13,985 bases of DNA from positions 1 to 13,985 of the forward strand of contig SKKM01000146.1 of assembly GCA_007121485.1 (NCBI GenBank), read 5' to 3'. The notes under the pieces were generated by a model. It saw nothing but the letters and a program-made list of their open reading frames with translations, was not told where the DNA came from and ran no database searches. The position numbers and the translations under genes are program-made. Source of the stretch: Wenzhouxiangella sp. (GTDB lineage Bacteria > Pseudomonadota > Gammaproteobacteria > Xanthomonadales > Wenzhouxiangellaceae). This document shows, piece by piece, positions 6,645 through 13,307 of this stretch (the stretch's first letter is position 1; the number at the start of each line of letters is the position of its first letter).

Positions 6645-7803
6645 ATCCGTTCTGGTCTTTCTGCTCCTGCCGATAGCGGCGCTGAGCGGTTGGTGGATCG
6701 GACGCGCGCAGTCGGTCCGCAGGCAGGGACAGCGCGCGAACCTGTCCAGCCAATACTTTCGCGGCCTGAATTACCTGCTCAACGAAGAGTCGGACAAGGC
6801 CATCGAGACCTTTCTGAAACTGGCCGAAATCAACCGCGATACGGTCGATACCCACCTGGCGCTGGGAACCCTGTTTCGCCGCAGGGGCGAGATGGACAAG
6901 GCCATCCGCTATCACAAGCACATCCTCAGCCGTCCCAACCTTGAAGGAGAGCAGCGCGAGCGAGTGCTGTTCGAGCTGGCCCTGGACTACATGCGGGCCG
7001 GCCTGCTCGATCGAGCCGAGCGACTGTTCCTCGACCTGACCGATAGCCCGCTAGTCGGCACCCTCGCCAGCCAGCAACTGCTGGACATCTACCAGCAGAC
7101 CAAGGACTGGGCGCGCGCGATCGAACAGGCCCAGCGCCTGGGAGTGGGCACTCGCGGCGACACCGCCAGCCTGATCGCGCAGCTGCACTGCGAGCTGGCC
7201 CAGGGGGCGTGGGAGGCATCCGAGGTGGACGAAGCGCGTTCGCACCTGCGCCAGGCCAGACGGTATGAACCGGCCAATGCGCGGGCGCGCCTGATCGAGG
7301 CGGGTCTGGTGGCCGAAATGGACCAATACGAGGACGCCGCCGCGCTCTATCGCGAGGCCTGTGAGTTGGATCCAGACCTTCTGGTCAGCCACTTTGCCCA
7401 GATTCTGCATGCCCACCAGCAAGCAGGGCAGTTTGATGCGCTGATGGATTGGCTGCAGGAACTGCATGAGCGGGGCGGCCGGACCGCGCCGGCCCTGGCC
7501 TGGGCACGCCTGCGCGCCGAAACCGATCCCCGCGCCGCGGCAAGCTATTTGCTGGAACGCCTGGAAAAGCGGCCGACGGTGCGCGGGCTCGAGTTTCTGA
7601 TGCGCCTGCTGTCGGAACACGAGACCAGCATCGACAAGGTCAGCCCGGTGCTGATCAGGGATCTCATGCAGCGCCTGCTGCAGGGGCAGCCGGTTTACCG
7701 CTGCCGCCAGTGCGGCTTCAGCGGTAGCGCGCATCACTGGATGTGCCCGAGCTGTCGCGGCTGGAACACTACTGGAGTGATACACGGCGTACTGGGCGAG
7801 TGA
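6637..7803 (+). CDS. lapB: LapB (YciM), TPR/rubredoxin-type regulator of LPS synthesis
   Basis: Membrane-anchored adaptor of 388 residues. An N-terminal transmembrane helix (about residues 4-22, ending GWWIGR) is followed by tetratricopeptide repeats from about residue 37 (SSQYFRGLNYLLNEESDKAIETF..., then DTHLALGTLFRRRGEMDKAI and ELALDYMRAGLLDRAERLF) through to about 320. A C-terminal rubredoxin-like metal knuckle has Cys356-x2-Cys359 and Cys370-x2-Cys373. In E. coli LapB binds LpxC and FtsH and promotes LpxC breakdown, limiting lipid A synthesis; the knuckle and anchor are needed for this. All four metal-binding cysteines are kept, so the protein looks functional. The gene overlaps lapA by eight bases and its stop shares one base with the start of the next gene (TGATG), so LPS control and glycan initiation are likely co-expressed. 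Confidence 0.95.
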   Translation: MAESVLVFLLLPIAALSGWWIGRAQSVRRQGQRANLSSQYFRGLNYLLNEESDKAIETFLKLAEINRDTVDTHLALGTLFRRRGEMDKAIRYHKHILSRPNLEGEQRERVLFELALDYMRAGLLDRAERLFLDLTDSPLVGTLASQQLLDIYQQTKDWARAIEQAQRLGVGTRGDTASLIAQLHCELAQGAWEASEVDEARSHLRQARRYEPANARARLIEAGLVAEMDQYEDAAALYREACELDPDLLVSHFAQILHAHQQAGQFDALMDWLQELHERGGRTAPALAWARLRAETDPRAAASYLLERLEKRPTVRGLEFLMRLLSEHETSIDKVSPVLIRDLMQRLLQGQPVYRCRQCGFSGSAHHWMCPSCRGWNTTGVIHGVLGE

Positions 7804-8822
7804 TGTCGAGTGAACTGTGGCGGGTCGGATGGGTCGCCCTTCTGGTGACGCTGCTCGTGACTCCGGTGCTGGCGCGCTGGCTCATCTCGCGCCGCATCAT
7901 GGATTTGCCGGGTGAGCGCCGCAGCCACCAGCAGCCCACGCCGCGCGGCGGTGGCCTGGCCATGCTGCTTGGCCTGGTGCTGGCGCTGCTGTCCGCGCCC
8001 GGCGAGTTCCTGGCGCTGCTGCCGCTGCTGGTCTATGCCTTCGTGCTCGGAGCCCTGGGGTGGCTGGAAGACCGGCACGAACTGCCGGTTCGGCTCAGGC
8101 TGGCCGTCATGACCGCTTGCGCCATGGGCCTGGTGCTGCACTTCGGCCCGGTGACGCAGATCGAGGCCTTCGGCATCGTGTTGCCGTGGGCCTGGCTATG
8201 GACCCTGTTGGCGGTCGTGGCGGTGGTCTGGCTGATCAATCTGCACAATTTCATGGACGGCTCGGATGGGCTTGCCGCCATGCAGGGTGCCTGGTCCGCC
8301 GGGGTTCTGGGCTGGCTGCTTTACCAGGGTGGGGCGGTTGCGGCGGGTCTGGCCGGAATCGCTCTGGCCGGCGCGTGCCTGGGGTTCCTGGCCTGGAACC
8401 GGCCACCGGCGCGGCTGTTCATGGGTGATGTGGGGTCCCTGATGATCGGCGGCCTGATCGGTCTGCTGGCTTACGCCGGAGCCGCCGAGGGCATCGTGAG
8501 CATCTGGGTCAGTCTGATCGTCTGCTCGTTGTTCGTGGTCGACGCCACCGCGACCCTGGCCCGGCGGGTGAGCGGCGGAGGGCAGTGGTATACTCCGCAC
8601 CGGGAACATGCCTACCAACGCCTGATTCAAGCGGGTTGGAGCCATGCTAGGGTGCTCGTGCTTTATGCTGTCGTGAATCTCGCGCTGGTGCTACCCCTGG
8701 TGCTGCTGGTATACCGATATCCGCTTTGGGAATGGCTCGCGGCAATGGTGCTGGTGGCCACACTCCTGGTGGGCTGGACGGTGGTGCAGCGATACACGGC
8801 GATGGAGAACCGCACGGCATGA
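7803..8822 (+). CDS. WecA/WbpL-type undecaprenyl-phosphate sugar-1-phosphate transferase
   Basis: Polytopic membrane enzyme of 339 residues in the MraY/WecA glycosyltransferase 4 family, which moves a HexNAc-1-phosphate from a UDP-sugar to undecaprenyl phosphate to start O-antigen or similar glycans. Motifs: SHQQPTPRGGGLAM (residues 41-54), HNFMDGSDGLA (148-158), FMGDVGS (206-212) and a cytoplasmic PHREHAYQR (265-273), the last resembling the His-rich loop of WbpL-like enzymes rather than the HIHH of WecA. About ten hydrophobic helices are visible. The usual catalytic DD pair appears as Glu89-Asp90 in LGWLEDRHEL, which is unusual. The ATG at 7803 overlaps the lapB stop and puts the first helix at once; a longer frame from 7743 would add twenty polar residues that overlap lapB. 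The exact sugar (GlcNAc, FucNAc, QuiNAc) cannot be read from sequence. Confidence 0.87.
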   Translation: MSSELWRVGWVALLVTLLVTPVLARWLISRRIMDLPGERRSHQQPTPRGGGLAMLLGLVLALLSAPGEFLALLPLLVYAFVLGALGWLEDRHELPVRLRLAVMTACAMGLVLHFGPVTQIEAFGIVLPWAWLWTLLAVVAVVWLINLHNFMDGSDGLAAMQGAWSAGVLGWLLYQGGAVAAGLAGIALAGACLGFLAWNRPPARLFMGDVGSLMIGGLIGLLAYAGAAEGIVSIWVSLIVCSLFVVDATATLARRVSGGGQWYTPHREHAYQRLIQAGWSHARVLVLYAVVNLALVLPLVLLVYRYPLWEWLAAMVLVATLLVGWTVVQRYTAMENRTA

Positions 8823-10705
8823 CGGCCAAACTGGAAAAACGTCCCACGCTGCTCAATCTCCGTTCCGTCGTCGTCGTACATGATCTGATCATGGTCGCGG
8901 CCGCCTGGACGCTGGCGCGCCTGGCCACTGCCTGGCTGGTCGGCACCGGCGGCTTGCAGTGGGGTCAACTCGCCCTGGAACTCAACTTCATCCTGCTGGC
9001 GCAGGGATTCCTGCACTGGCGGGCTGGCCTCTACCGGGGCATCTGGCGGTTTGCCAGCGTGCCGGATCTCGGCAACCTGCTGCGCGCCGCCATCCTGGGT
9101 GCGGCCTCCGGTGCCGCAGTGCTGCTGCTGCTGGGTGCGCCGGTCGAGCTGATGGCGCTCATGGTCTGGGTGTTTCCCATTCTGCTCGCGCTGTTTCTCG
9201 GCGTCCCGCGCCTGCTGTACCGGGTGTTCAAGGACATGCGCTCCGAGGTGCGGCAGCGACGCGCGACGCAACGCACCGTGATCCTCGGTGCCGGCACGAC
9301 CGGACGCCGTTTCCTGCCGGAACTGCGCCGGCGCGGCGGCTACGACGTGGTCGGGTTTCTCGATGATGCGCGGCGCACGCGCAACACCGAAATCGATGGC
9401 ATCCCGGTTCTGGGCCCGATTTCCCGGCTGCCCCAGGTCGTGCGCGAGGCGATGATCGATCTGGTCGTCATCGCCATTCCGTCGGCGAGCAACCAGCAAA
9501 TGCAACGCATCGTGCAGATCTGCGAGGAGGCCAGGGTCGACTTCAGGACCTTGCCCGTGCTCAAGGAATTGGGCTCCAAGGTCACCCGCTTTGATGATCT
9601 CAAGCCGGTGGCCATCGACGACTTGCTGGGGCGCGATCCGGTCTCGCTGGACTGGGCCTCGATTCGGGCCGGCCTGCACGGCAAGCGGGTACTGGTCACC
9701 GGGGGCGGCGGTTCGATCGGCGCCGAGTTGTGCCGGCAGATCGCGCGCCTGAACCCGGCCGGTCTGGTGGTGCTCGACAACAGCGAATACAACCTGTACC
9801 GGGTCGATCACAGCCTGCGCCAGGAATTTCGCGATCTCGTCATCGAGACCGTGCTGGGCGATGTCTGCGATTCGGCCACGGTCGAGCGGGTCATGCTGCG
9901 CGCGCGTCCGGAGGTCGTGTTTCATGCGGCCGCCTACAAGCACCTGCCGATGCTGCAGAACCAGGTGCGCGAAGCCTTCCGCAACAACATCATCGGAACC
10001 CGGCGGATCGCTGATGCTTCGGCGCGCTACGGCGTCGATGTCTTTGTCCTGATCTCGACCGACAAGGCCGTCAACCCAAGCAACGTCATGGGGGCGACCA
10101 AGCGGGTGGCCGAACTGTACTGCCAGCAGATCAACCGCCAGTCGAATACGCGCTTCATCACCGTGCGCTTCGGCAATGTGCTCAATTCCACCGGGTCGGT
10201 AGTGCCCTTGTTCAACGAGCAGATCCGGCGCGGCGGTCCCGTCACCGTGACGCACCCGGAAATCACGCGCTACTTCATGACCATTGCCGAAGCCGGGCAG
10301 TTGATCCTGCAGGCCGGCGTGCTGGGCGAGGGGGGTGAGGTGTTCGTGCTCGACATGGGCGAGCCGGTTCGCATCCGTTACCTCGCCGAGCAGCTGATAC
10401 GACTGGCCGGCAAGGAGCCCGGGCGCGACATCGAGATCGTCTATACCGGGCTCAGAACCGGGGAAAAGCTGTTCGAGGAGTTGTTCCACGCGCATGAGTC
10501 CTATGCCAAGACCGGGCACGAGAAGATCTTCCTGACCCGCTCCAACAGCGAAAACCTGGACTGGTTGGTGGACCGGGTCGATGCCGGTGAGCGCGCCGTG
10601 CAGCAATACGACACCGACCAGTTGCGCGAGCTGCTGCTGGAGCTGGTTCCGGAGATCGGGCGTGTGCCGCCGCGCCATCCCAAGGTGGTCGGGATCGCCG
10701 GCTGA
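8819..10705 (+). CDS. WbpM/CapD/FlaA1-type UDP-sugar 4,6-dehydratase, membrane-anchored
   Basis: Inner-membrane enzyme of 628 residues. Four hydrophobic helices (about 13-40, 47-66, 85-107, 110-131) precede a first Rossmann domain with GAGTTG (157-162) and a catalytic extended-SDR domain with GGGGSIG (295-301), HAAAYKHLPM and ISTDKAVNPSNVMGATKR. Ser413, Met424 and Lys428 form the SMK triad of the WbpM/CapD group, in which Met replaces the usual Tyr. C-terminal EPVRIRYLAEQLI and RTGEKLFEEL are also typical. WbpM converts UDP-GlcNAc to the 4-keto-6-deoxy sugar used for QuiNAc, FucNAc and related sugars; the same role is inferred here. The reductase or aminotransferase that would use this product is not in the window. 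Start ATG 8819 is chosen because it overlaps the stop of the preceding gene (ATGA) and begins just before the first helix. Confidence 0.9.
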   Translation: MTAKLEKRPTLLNLRSVVVVHDLIMVAAAWTLARLATAWLVGTGGLQWGQLALELNFILLAQGFLHWRAGLYRGIWRFASVPDLGNLLRAAILGAASGAAVLLLLGAPVELMALMVWVFPILLALFLGVPRLLYRVFKDMRSEVRQRRATQRTVILGAGTTGRRFLPELRRRGGYDVVGFLDDARRTRNTEIDGIPVLGPISRLPQVVREAMIDLVVIAIPSASNQQMQRIVQICEEARVDFRTLPVLKELGSKVTRFDDLKPVAIDDLLGRDPVSLDWASIRAGLHGKRVLVTGGGGSIGAELCRQIARLNPAGLVVLDNSEYNLYRVDHSLRQEFRDLVIETVLGDVCDSATVERVMLRARPEVVFHAAAYKHLPMLQNQVREAFRNNIIGTRRIADASARYGVDVFVLISTDKAVNPSNVMGATKRVAELYCQQINRQSNTRFITVRFGNVLNSTGSVVPLFNEQIRRGGPVTVTHPEITRYFMTIAEAGQLILQAGVLGEGGEVFVLDMGEPVRIRYLAEQLIRLAGKEPGRDIEIVYTGLRTGEKLFEELFHAHESYAKTGHEKIFLTRSNSENLDWLVDRVDAGERAVQQYDTDQLRELLLELVPEIGRVPPRHPKVVGIAG

Positions 10706-10716
10706 CTGATCGGTTG

Positions 10717-11784
10717 ATGTCGACTTTCGCGGATCAACTCTCCGAACCCGACAGCCTGCGACCCAGGCCGTCGACGCCGCAGGGACGTCTCGAAGAGCTG
10801 GTCCTGGAGTCCGCCATCCTGGCCGGCAACCCGCTGGGGGACCCGACGCGACGCGCTCATCCCGTGTACCTGCCGGCCGGCTACGAGCAGGCGAGGCAGC
10901 GCTACCCGGTGCTGTACTGCCTGGCCGCCTATACCAACGCCGGCCCGGGGCAGGTGGCCTGGCGCAACCATGGCGAGAACCTGCCGGAGCGGCTGGATCG
11001 CCTGATTGCATCCGGCGCCATGCCGCCGGTGATCGTGGTGTTTCCGGACTGCTATACCAGCCTGGGCGGCAACCAGTACGTCAACTCCCCCGCGCTGGGC
11101 AATTACGCCGACTTCTTGCTGGAGGAGCTCGTGCCCGCCGTCGATGCGAGGTACCGCACGCTGGCAGGGTCGGCCTCGCGCGGCGTGTTCGGCAAGTCGT
11201 CCGGCGGCTTCGGTGCGCTGCACCTGGTCACGAGCCATCCGGGCCATTTCGCGGTCGCGGCCAGCCACGCCGGAGACTGCGGCTTCGATCGCGTGTACCT
11301 GCGTGATTTCCCCCTGTGCTGCGACGTCCTGGCCCGTTACGAGCGCGATCTGACCGCTTTCGTGAAATCGTTCTGGCGCAAGCAGCGCCCGGGCCATGCC
11401 GATTTCCATGCCCTGATGACGCTGTGCCTGGCGGCCAGTTATTCACCGCAGCCCGGTGCCGAGCTCAACCTGGTGCTGCCGTTCGATCTGGAGACCTGCG
11501 CGCTCGACCTCGAAGTCTGGGCGCGCTGGCTGGCGTTCGACCCGCTATGCCGGATCGACGAAGCGGCTGCGGCGCTGAAGGAATTGTCCGGGCTGTGGAT
11601 CGATGCGGGCAACCGCGATCAGTATTTCATCCATTACGGCACGCGCGAGCTGCATGCGCGTCTCGATGCTGCCGGAATCCGGCACCACTTCGAGGAATTC
11701 GACGGCAGCCATTCCGGCATCGATTGGCGTTACGATCATTCCTTGCCCTGGCTGGCGTCACGCTTGGAACTCGCCGGCGCTTGA
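10717..11784 (+). CDS. Esterase-family alpha/beta hydrolase, substrate unknown
   Basis: Protein of 355 residues, probably cytoplasmic because no signal peptide or membrane helix is visible. It resembles the esterase D / enterochelin-esterase-like group (PF00756 type). Visible parts: AHPVYLPAGYEQARQRYPVLYCL at the start of the fold, PPVIVVFPDCYT, nucleophile elbow GKSSGG with Ser161, ASHAGDCGFD, IDAGNRDQYF with Asp296 and Asp301 as candidates for the acid, and FDGSHSGIDW with His332 as the likely base, so a full triad appears present. A helical insert of roughly 80 residues (about 195-275) lies between nucleophile and acid and may form a lid. It follows the dehydratase by 11 bases and so may be co-transcribed with the glycan genes, but no direct role in glycan modification can be shown. 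A TTG at 10714 directly before the ATG is an alternative start. Confidence 0.78.
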   Translation: MSTFADQLSEPDSLRPRPSTPQGRLEELVLESAILAGNPLGDPTRRAHPVYLPAGYEQARQRYPVLYCLAAYTNAGPGQVAWRNHGENLPERLDRLIASGAMPPVIVVFPDCYTSLGGNQYVNSPALGNYADFLLEELVPAVDARYRTLAGSASRGVFGKSSGGFGALHLVTSHPGHFAVAASHAGDCGFDRVYLRDFPLCCDVLARYERDLTAFVKSFWRKQRPGHADFHALMTLCLAASYSPQPGAELNLVLPFDLETCALDLEVWARWLAFDPLCRIDEAAAALKELSGLWIDAGNRDQYFIHYGTRELHARLDAAGIRHHFEEFDGSHSGIDWRYDHSLPWLASRLELAGA

Positions 11785-11822
11785 TTCATCTACTACCAGG
11801 TACCCCGCAAAAAAGCTGATTT

Positions 11823-12401
11823 ATGGTCACGATTACACCCGCAGCACGCGACTACTTCTCATCCCTTCTGGCGCAGCAGCCGGAAGGCACCCACCTGCGT
11901 ATCCGCATCGAACGCCCGGGCAGTCCGACCGCCGAGGTTGAACTGGCCTATTGCCCGCAGGGCGAGCATCAGGACGACGATGAGGTGCTGGACTGCCAGA
12001 CGTTCAAGCTGTTCATCGAAGCCAACAGCATGGCCGCGCTGGCCGAAGCCATGATTGATTTCGACGCCAATCCCATGGGCGGCGAACTCACGATCCGGGC
12101 CCCGGGCCTGAAGGGCGACAGGCCTGCCGATGGCGCACCCTTGACCGAACGGGTCGAATGGGTGCTGGAAGCGCGCATCAACCCCATGGTCGCCTCGCAC
12201 GGCGGCCGGGTCTCGCTGGTCAGGGTGACCGAAGAGAATGACGTGCTGCTTCGCTTCGGCGGCGGCTGCCAGGGCTGCGGCATGGTCGATGTAACGCTCA
12301 AGCAGGGCATCGAGACCACCATGAAGCAGGAAATCCCGGAAATCCGCAGCGTGATGGATGCCACTGACCACAGCAGCGGCACCAACCCGTACTACAGCTG
12401 A
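11823..12401 (+). CDS. nfuA: Fe-S cluster carrier protein NfuA
   Basis: Carrier that accepts a 4Fe-4S cluster and passes it to apo-enzymes, in the cytoplasm. The 192-residue protein matches E. coli NfuA along its length: an N-terminal degenerate A-type domain (ITPAARDYFSSLLAQQPEGTHLRI, YCPQGE, ANPMGGELTIRAPG) and a C-terminal Nfu domain (LTERVEWVLEARINPMVASHGGRVSLV). The cluster motif is GGGCQGCGMVDVTLKQGIE with Cys149 and Cys152, the same positions as in E. coli. The N-terminal domain also has Cys44 and Cys58, of which the YCP cysteine is common in the family. There is no recognisable Shine-Dalgarno sequence; the start is fixed by alignment with the family N-terminus. It lies 38 bases after the hydrolase gene and ends just before a strong hairpin. 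It may supply clusters generally rather than serve its neighbours. Confidence 0.97.
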   Translation: MVTITPAARDYFSSLLAQQPEGTHLRIRIERPGSPTAEVELAYCPQGEHQDDDEVLDCQTFKLFIEANSMAALAEAMIDFDANPMGGELTIRAPGLKGDRPADGAPLTERVEWVLEARINPMVASHGGRVSLVRVTEENDVLLRFGGGCQGCGMVDVTLKQGIETTMKQEIPEIRSVMDATDHSSGTNPYYS

Positions 12402-12407
12402 AACCGA

Positions 12408-12433
12408 ATTGGCCGCCCCGGAGGGCGGCCAAT
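12408..12433. terminator. 11-bp perfect hairpin between convergent nfuA and cytochrome gene
   Basis: Bases 12408-12418 pair perfectly with 12423-12433 around a CGGA tetraloop, seven bases after the nfuA stop. No T run follows on the plus strand; on the minus strand a weak TTCGGTTT-like tail follows. It could end transcription from both sides or act as an RNA 3' stabiliser. The surrounding bases 12402-12496 hold no gene. Confidence 0.55.
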
Positions 12434-12496
12434 GCATGACCGGATGCGATGATGCGCGCGATGGGACTCTGGCTGATCCAGGGCCCCAGCGCCGGG

Positions 12497-12829
12497 TCAG
12501 GGTCCGAGCGGCCCGCGCTGGCGTGAGTACCAGGCCGCCAGGTCGCGGATATCCTGATCGCTGAGATCGCGGGCGAAGCTGGACATGATCGCGTGGTCGC
12601 GTTCGCCGTCGCGGTAAGCGCGCAGAGCATGGACCAGGTAGGTGAAGTGCTGCCCGGCGATGATCGGATAGTCCTCATCCAGGGCCAGGTTGCCGTCTTC
12701 GCCGTGGCAGGCGTGGCAGGTGACCGAGATTTCCTGGCCGCGGGCAGGATTGCCGGCCACCGCCTGAAGGCTGAATCCAAGCAGCAGCGCAGCCGCACAC
12801 GCCAGCTTGAGAATCTGATACGGGCTCAT
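12497..12829 (-). CDS. Secreted monohaem cytochrome c (c4/c553-like), downstream copy
   Basis: Periplasmic class I cytochrome c of 110 residues. A signal peptide (LKLACAAALLLGFSLQAVA) with probable cleavage after Ala25 is followed by the haem site CHACH (Cys38, Cys41, His42), the cytochrome c4-like stretch GEDGN, IIAGQHFTYLVHALRAYRDGER, a likely axial Met82 (AIMSSFA), and LSDQDIRDLAAWYS. It would shuttle electrons in the periplasm, perhaps to a terminal oxidase. The ATG at 12829 is chosen because it overlaps the stop of the upstream cytochrome gene (ATGA), has GGGAGAG (12834-12840) as a ribosome binding site, and starts the signal peptide. A start nine codons earlier would lengthen and spoil the signal peptide. 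The partner oxidase or dehydrogenase is not in the window. Confidence 0.92.
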   Translation of the reverse strand: MSPYQILKLACAAALLLGFSLQAVAGNPARGQEISVTCHACHGEDGNLALDEDYPIIAGQHFTYLVHALRAYRDGERDHAIMSSFARDLSDQDIRDLAAWYSRQRGPLGP

Positions 12830-13155
12830 CGGTCTCTCCCTTGTGCAGCAAACCACGCCGCGACGTTGCGGATGTCTTCATCGGACAGCGTGTGCGCCTG
12901 CGCCTGCATCGTGCTGTGGCGGCGCGTACCGTCGCGGTAAGCCTTCAGGGACGCCCGAATGTAGCCTTCGGTCTGGCCCTTGATGCGCGGCACGTGGAAG
13001 GTCGGGAAGACGTTGGTGTGGAAGGGAATGCCGTGGCAGCCCAGACAGGTGAAGGCCACGACTCGGCCTTCCTCCAGGTCGGCCTCTTCGGCATGAGCGG
13101 CCGGTGCCAGCCAGAAAGCGGCCGCTAGCAGGGCCGGAATCCATCTTTTCGACAT
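12826..13155 (-). CDS. Secreted monohaem cytochrome c (c4/c553-like), upstream copy
   Basis: Periplasmic class I cytochrome c of 109 residues. Signal peptide MSKRWIPALLAAAFWLAPAA ends with probable cleavage after Ala22. The haem site is CLGCH (Cys37, Cys40, His41). A somewhat longer loop with IPFHTNVFPTFHVPRIKGQ follows, then YIRASLKAYRDGTRRH, a likely axial Met83 (STMQAQA) and LSDEDIRNVAAWFAAQ. It shares the same fold and C-terminal half with the downstream cytochrome, so the two are probably diverged duplicates. Together they look like the two halves of a dihaem cytochrome c4 carried on separate genes. No clear Shine-Dalgarno sequence precedes the ATG; a TATAAT lies about 39 bases upstream. 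Function as an electron carrier is inferred from the family. Confidence 0.92.
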   Translation of the reverse strand: MSKRWIPALLAAAFWLAPAAHAEEADLEEGRVVAFTCLGCHGIPFHTNVFPTFHVPRIKGQTEGYIRASLKAYRDGTRRHSTMQAQAHTLSDEDIRNVAAWFAAQGRDR

Positions 13156-13307
13156 GAAGGGGTAGCTCGGGATAAATCGCTTCAGGGTGCCGTATTATAG
13201 TCACACCCCGCCGCTTCAACACAGTATCGATTTGACCGTGGGCCGAAACCGTCGCCTCCGAGTCAGTCGCCCAATGATCCCATTCCGACCGAGCGAGACC
13301 GACCAGC
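13156..13307. promoter_or_regulatory. Divergent spacer with promoter for the cytochrome pair
   Basis: On the minus strand a perfect TATAAT lies at 13194-13199, with transcription expected to start near 13187, about 32 bases before the upstream cytochrome ATG. The -35 is poor: TGTTGA at 16-base spacing, or GTTGAA (13215-13220) at 15-base spacing. A GGTG/CACC pair flanks the -10 and might be a weak operator. For the plus strand TATTAT (13193-13198) overlaps the same site, and TTGACC (13232-13237) has no good -10 after it, so the dehydrogenase promoter is uncertain. No further gene is visible in this 152-base spacer. Confidence 0.45.

Noticed and set aside
7743..7802. Longer start for the WbpL-like transferase at 7743
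   Set aside because: It would overlap the lapB metal-knuckle coding region by about 60 bases and add polar residues before the first membrane helix; the ATG at 7803 in a TGATG junction is more natural.
8663..11011. A 782-codon open frame on the minus strand opposite the glycosyltransferase, dehydratase and hydrolase genes
   Set aside because: It lies wholly antisense to three well-recognised genes, its translation is low-complexity and rich in His, Gln, Arg and Gly with no family motif, and long antisense frames are expected in GC-rich DNA.
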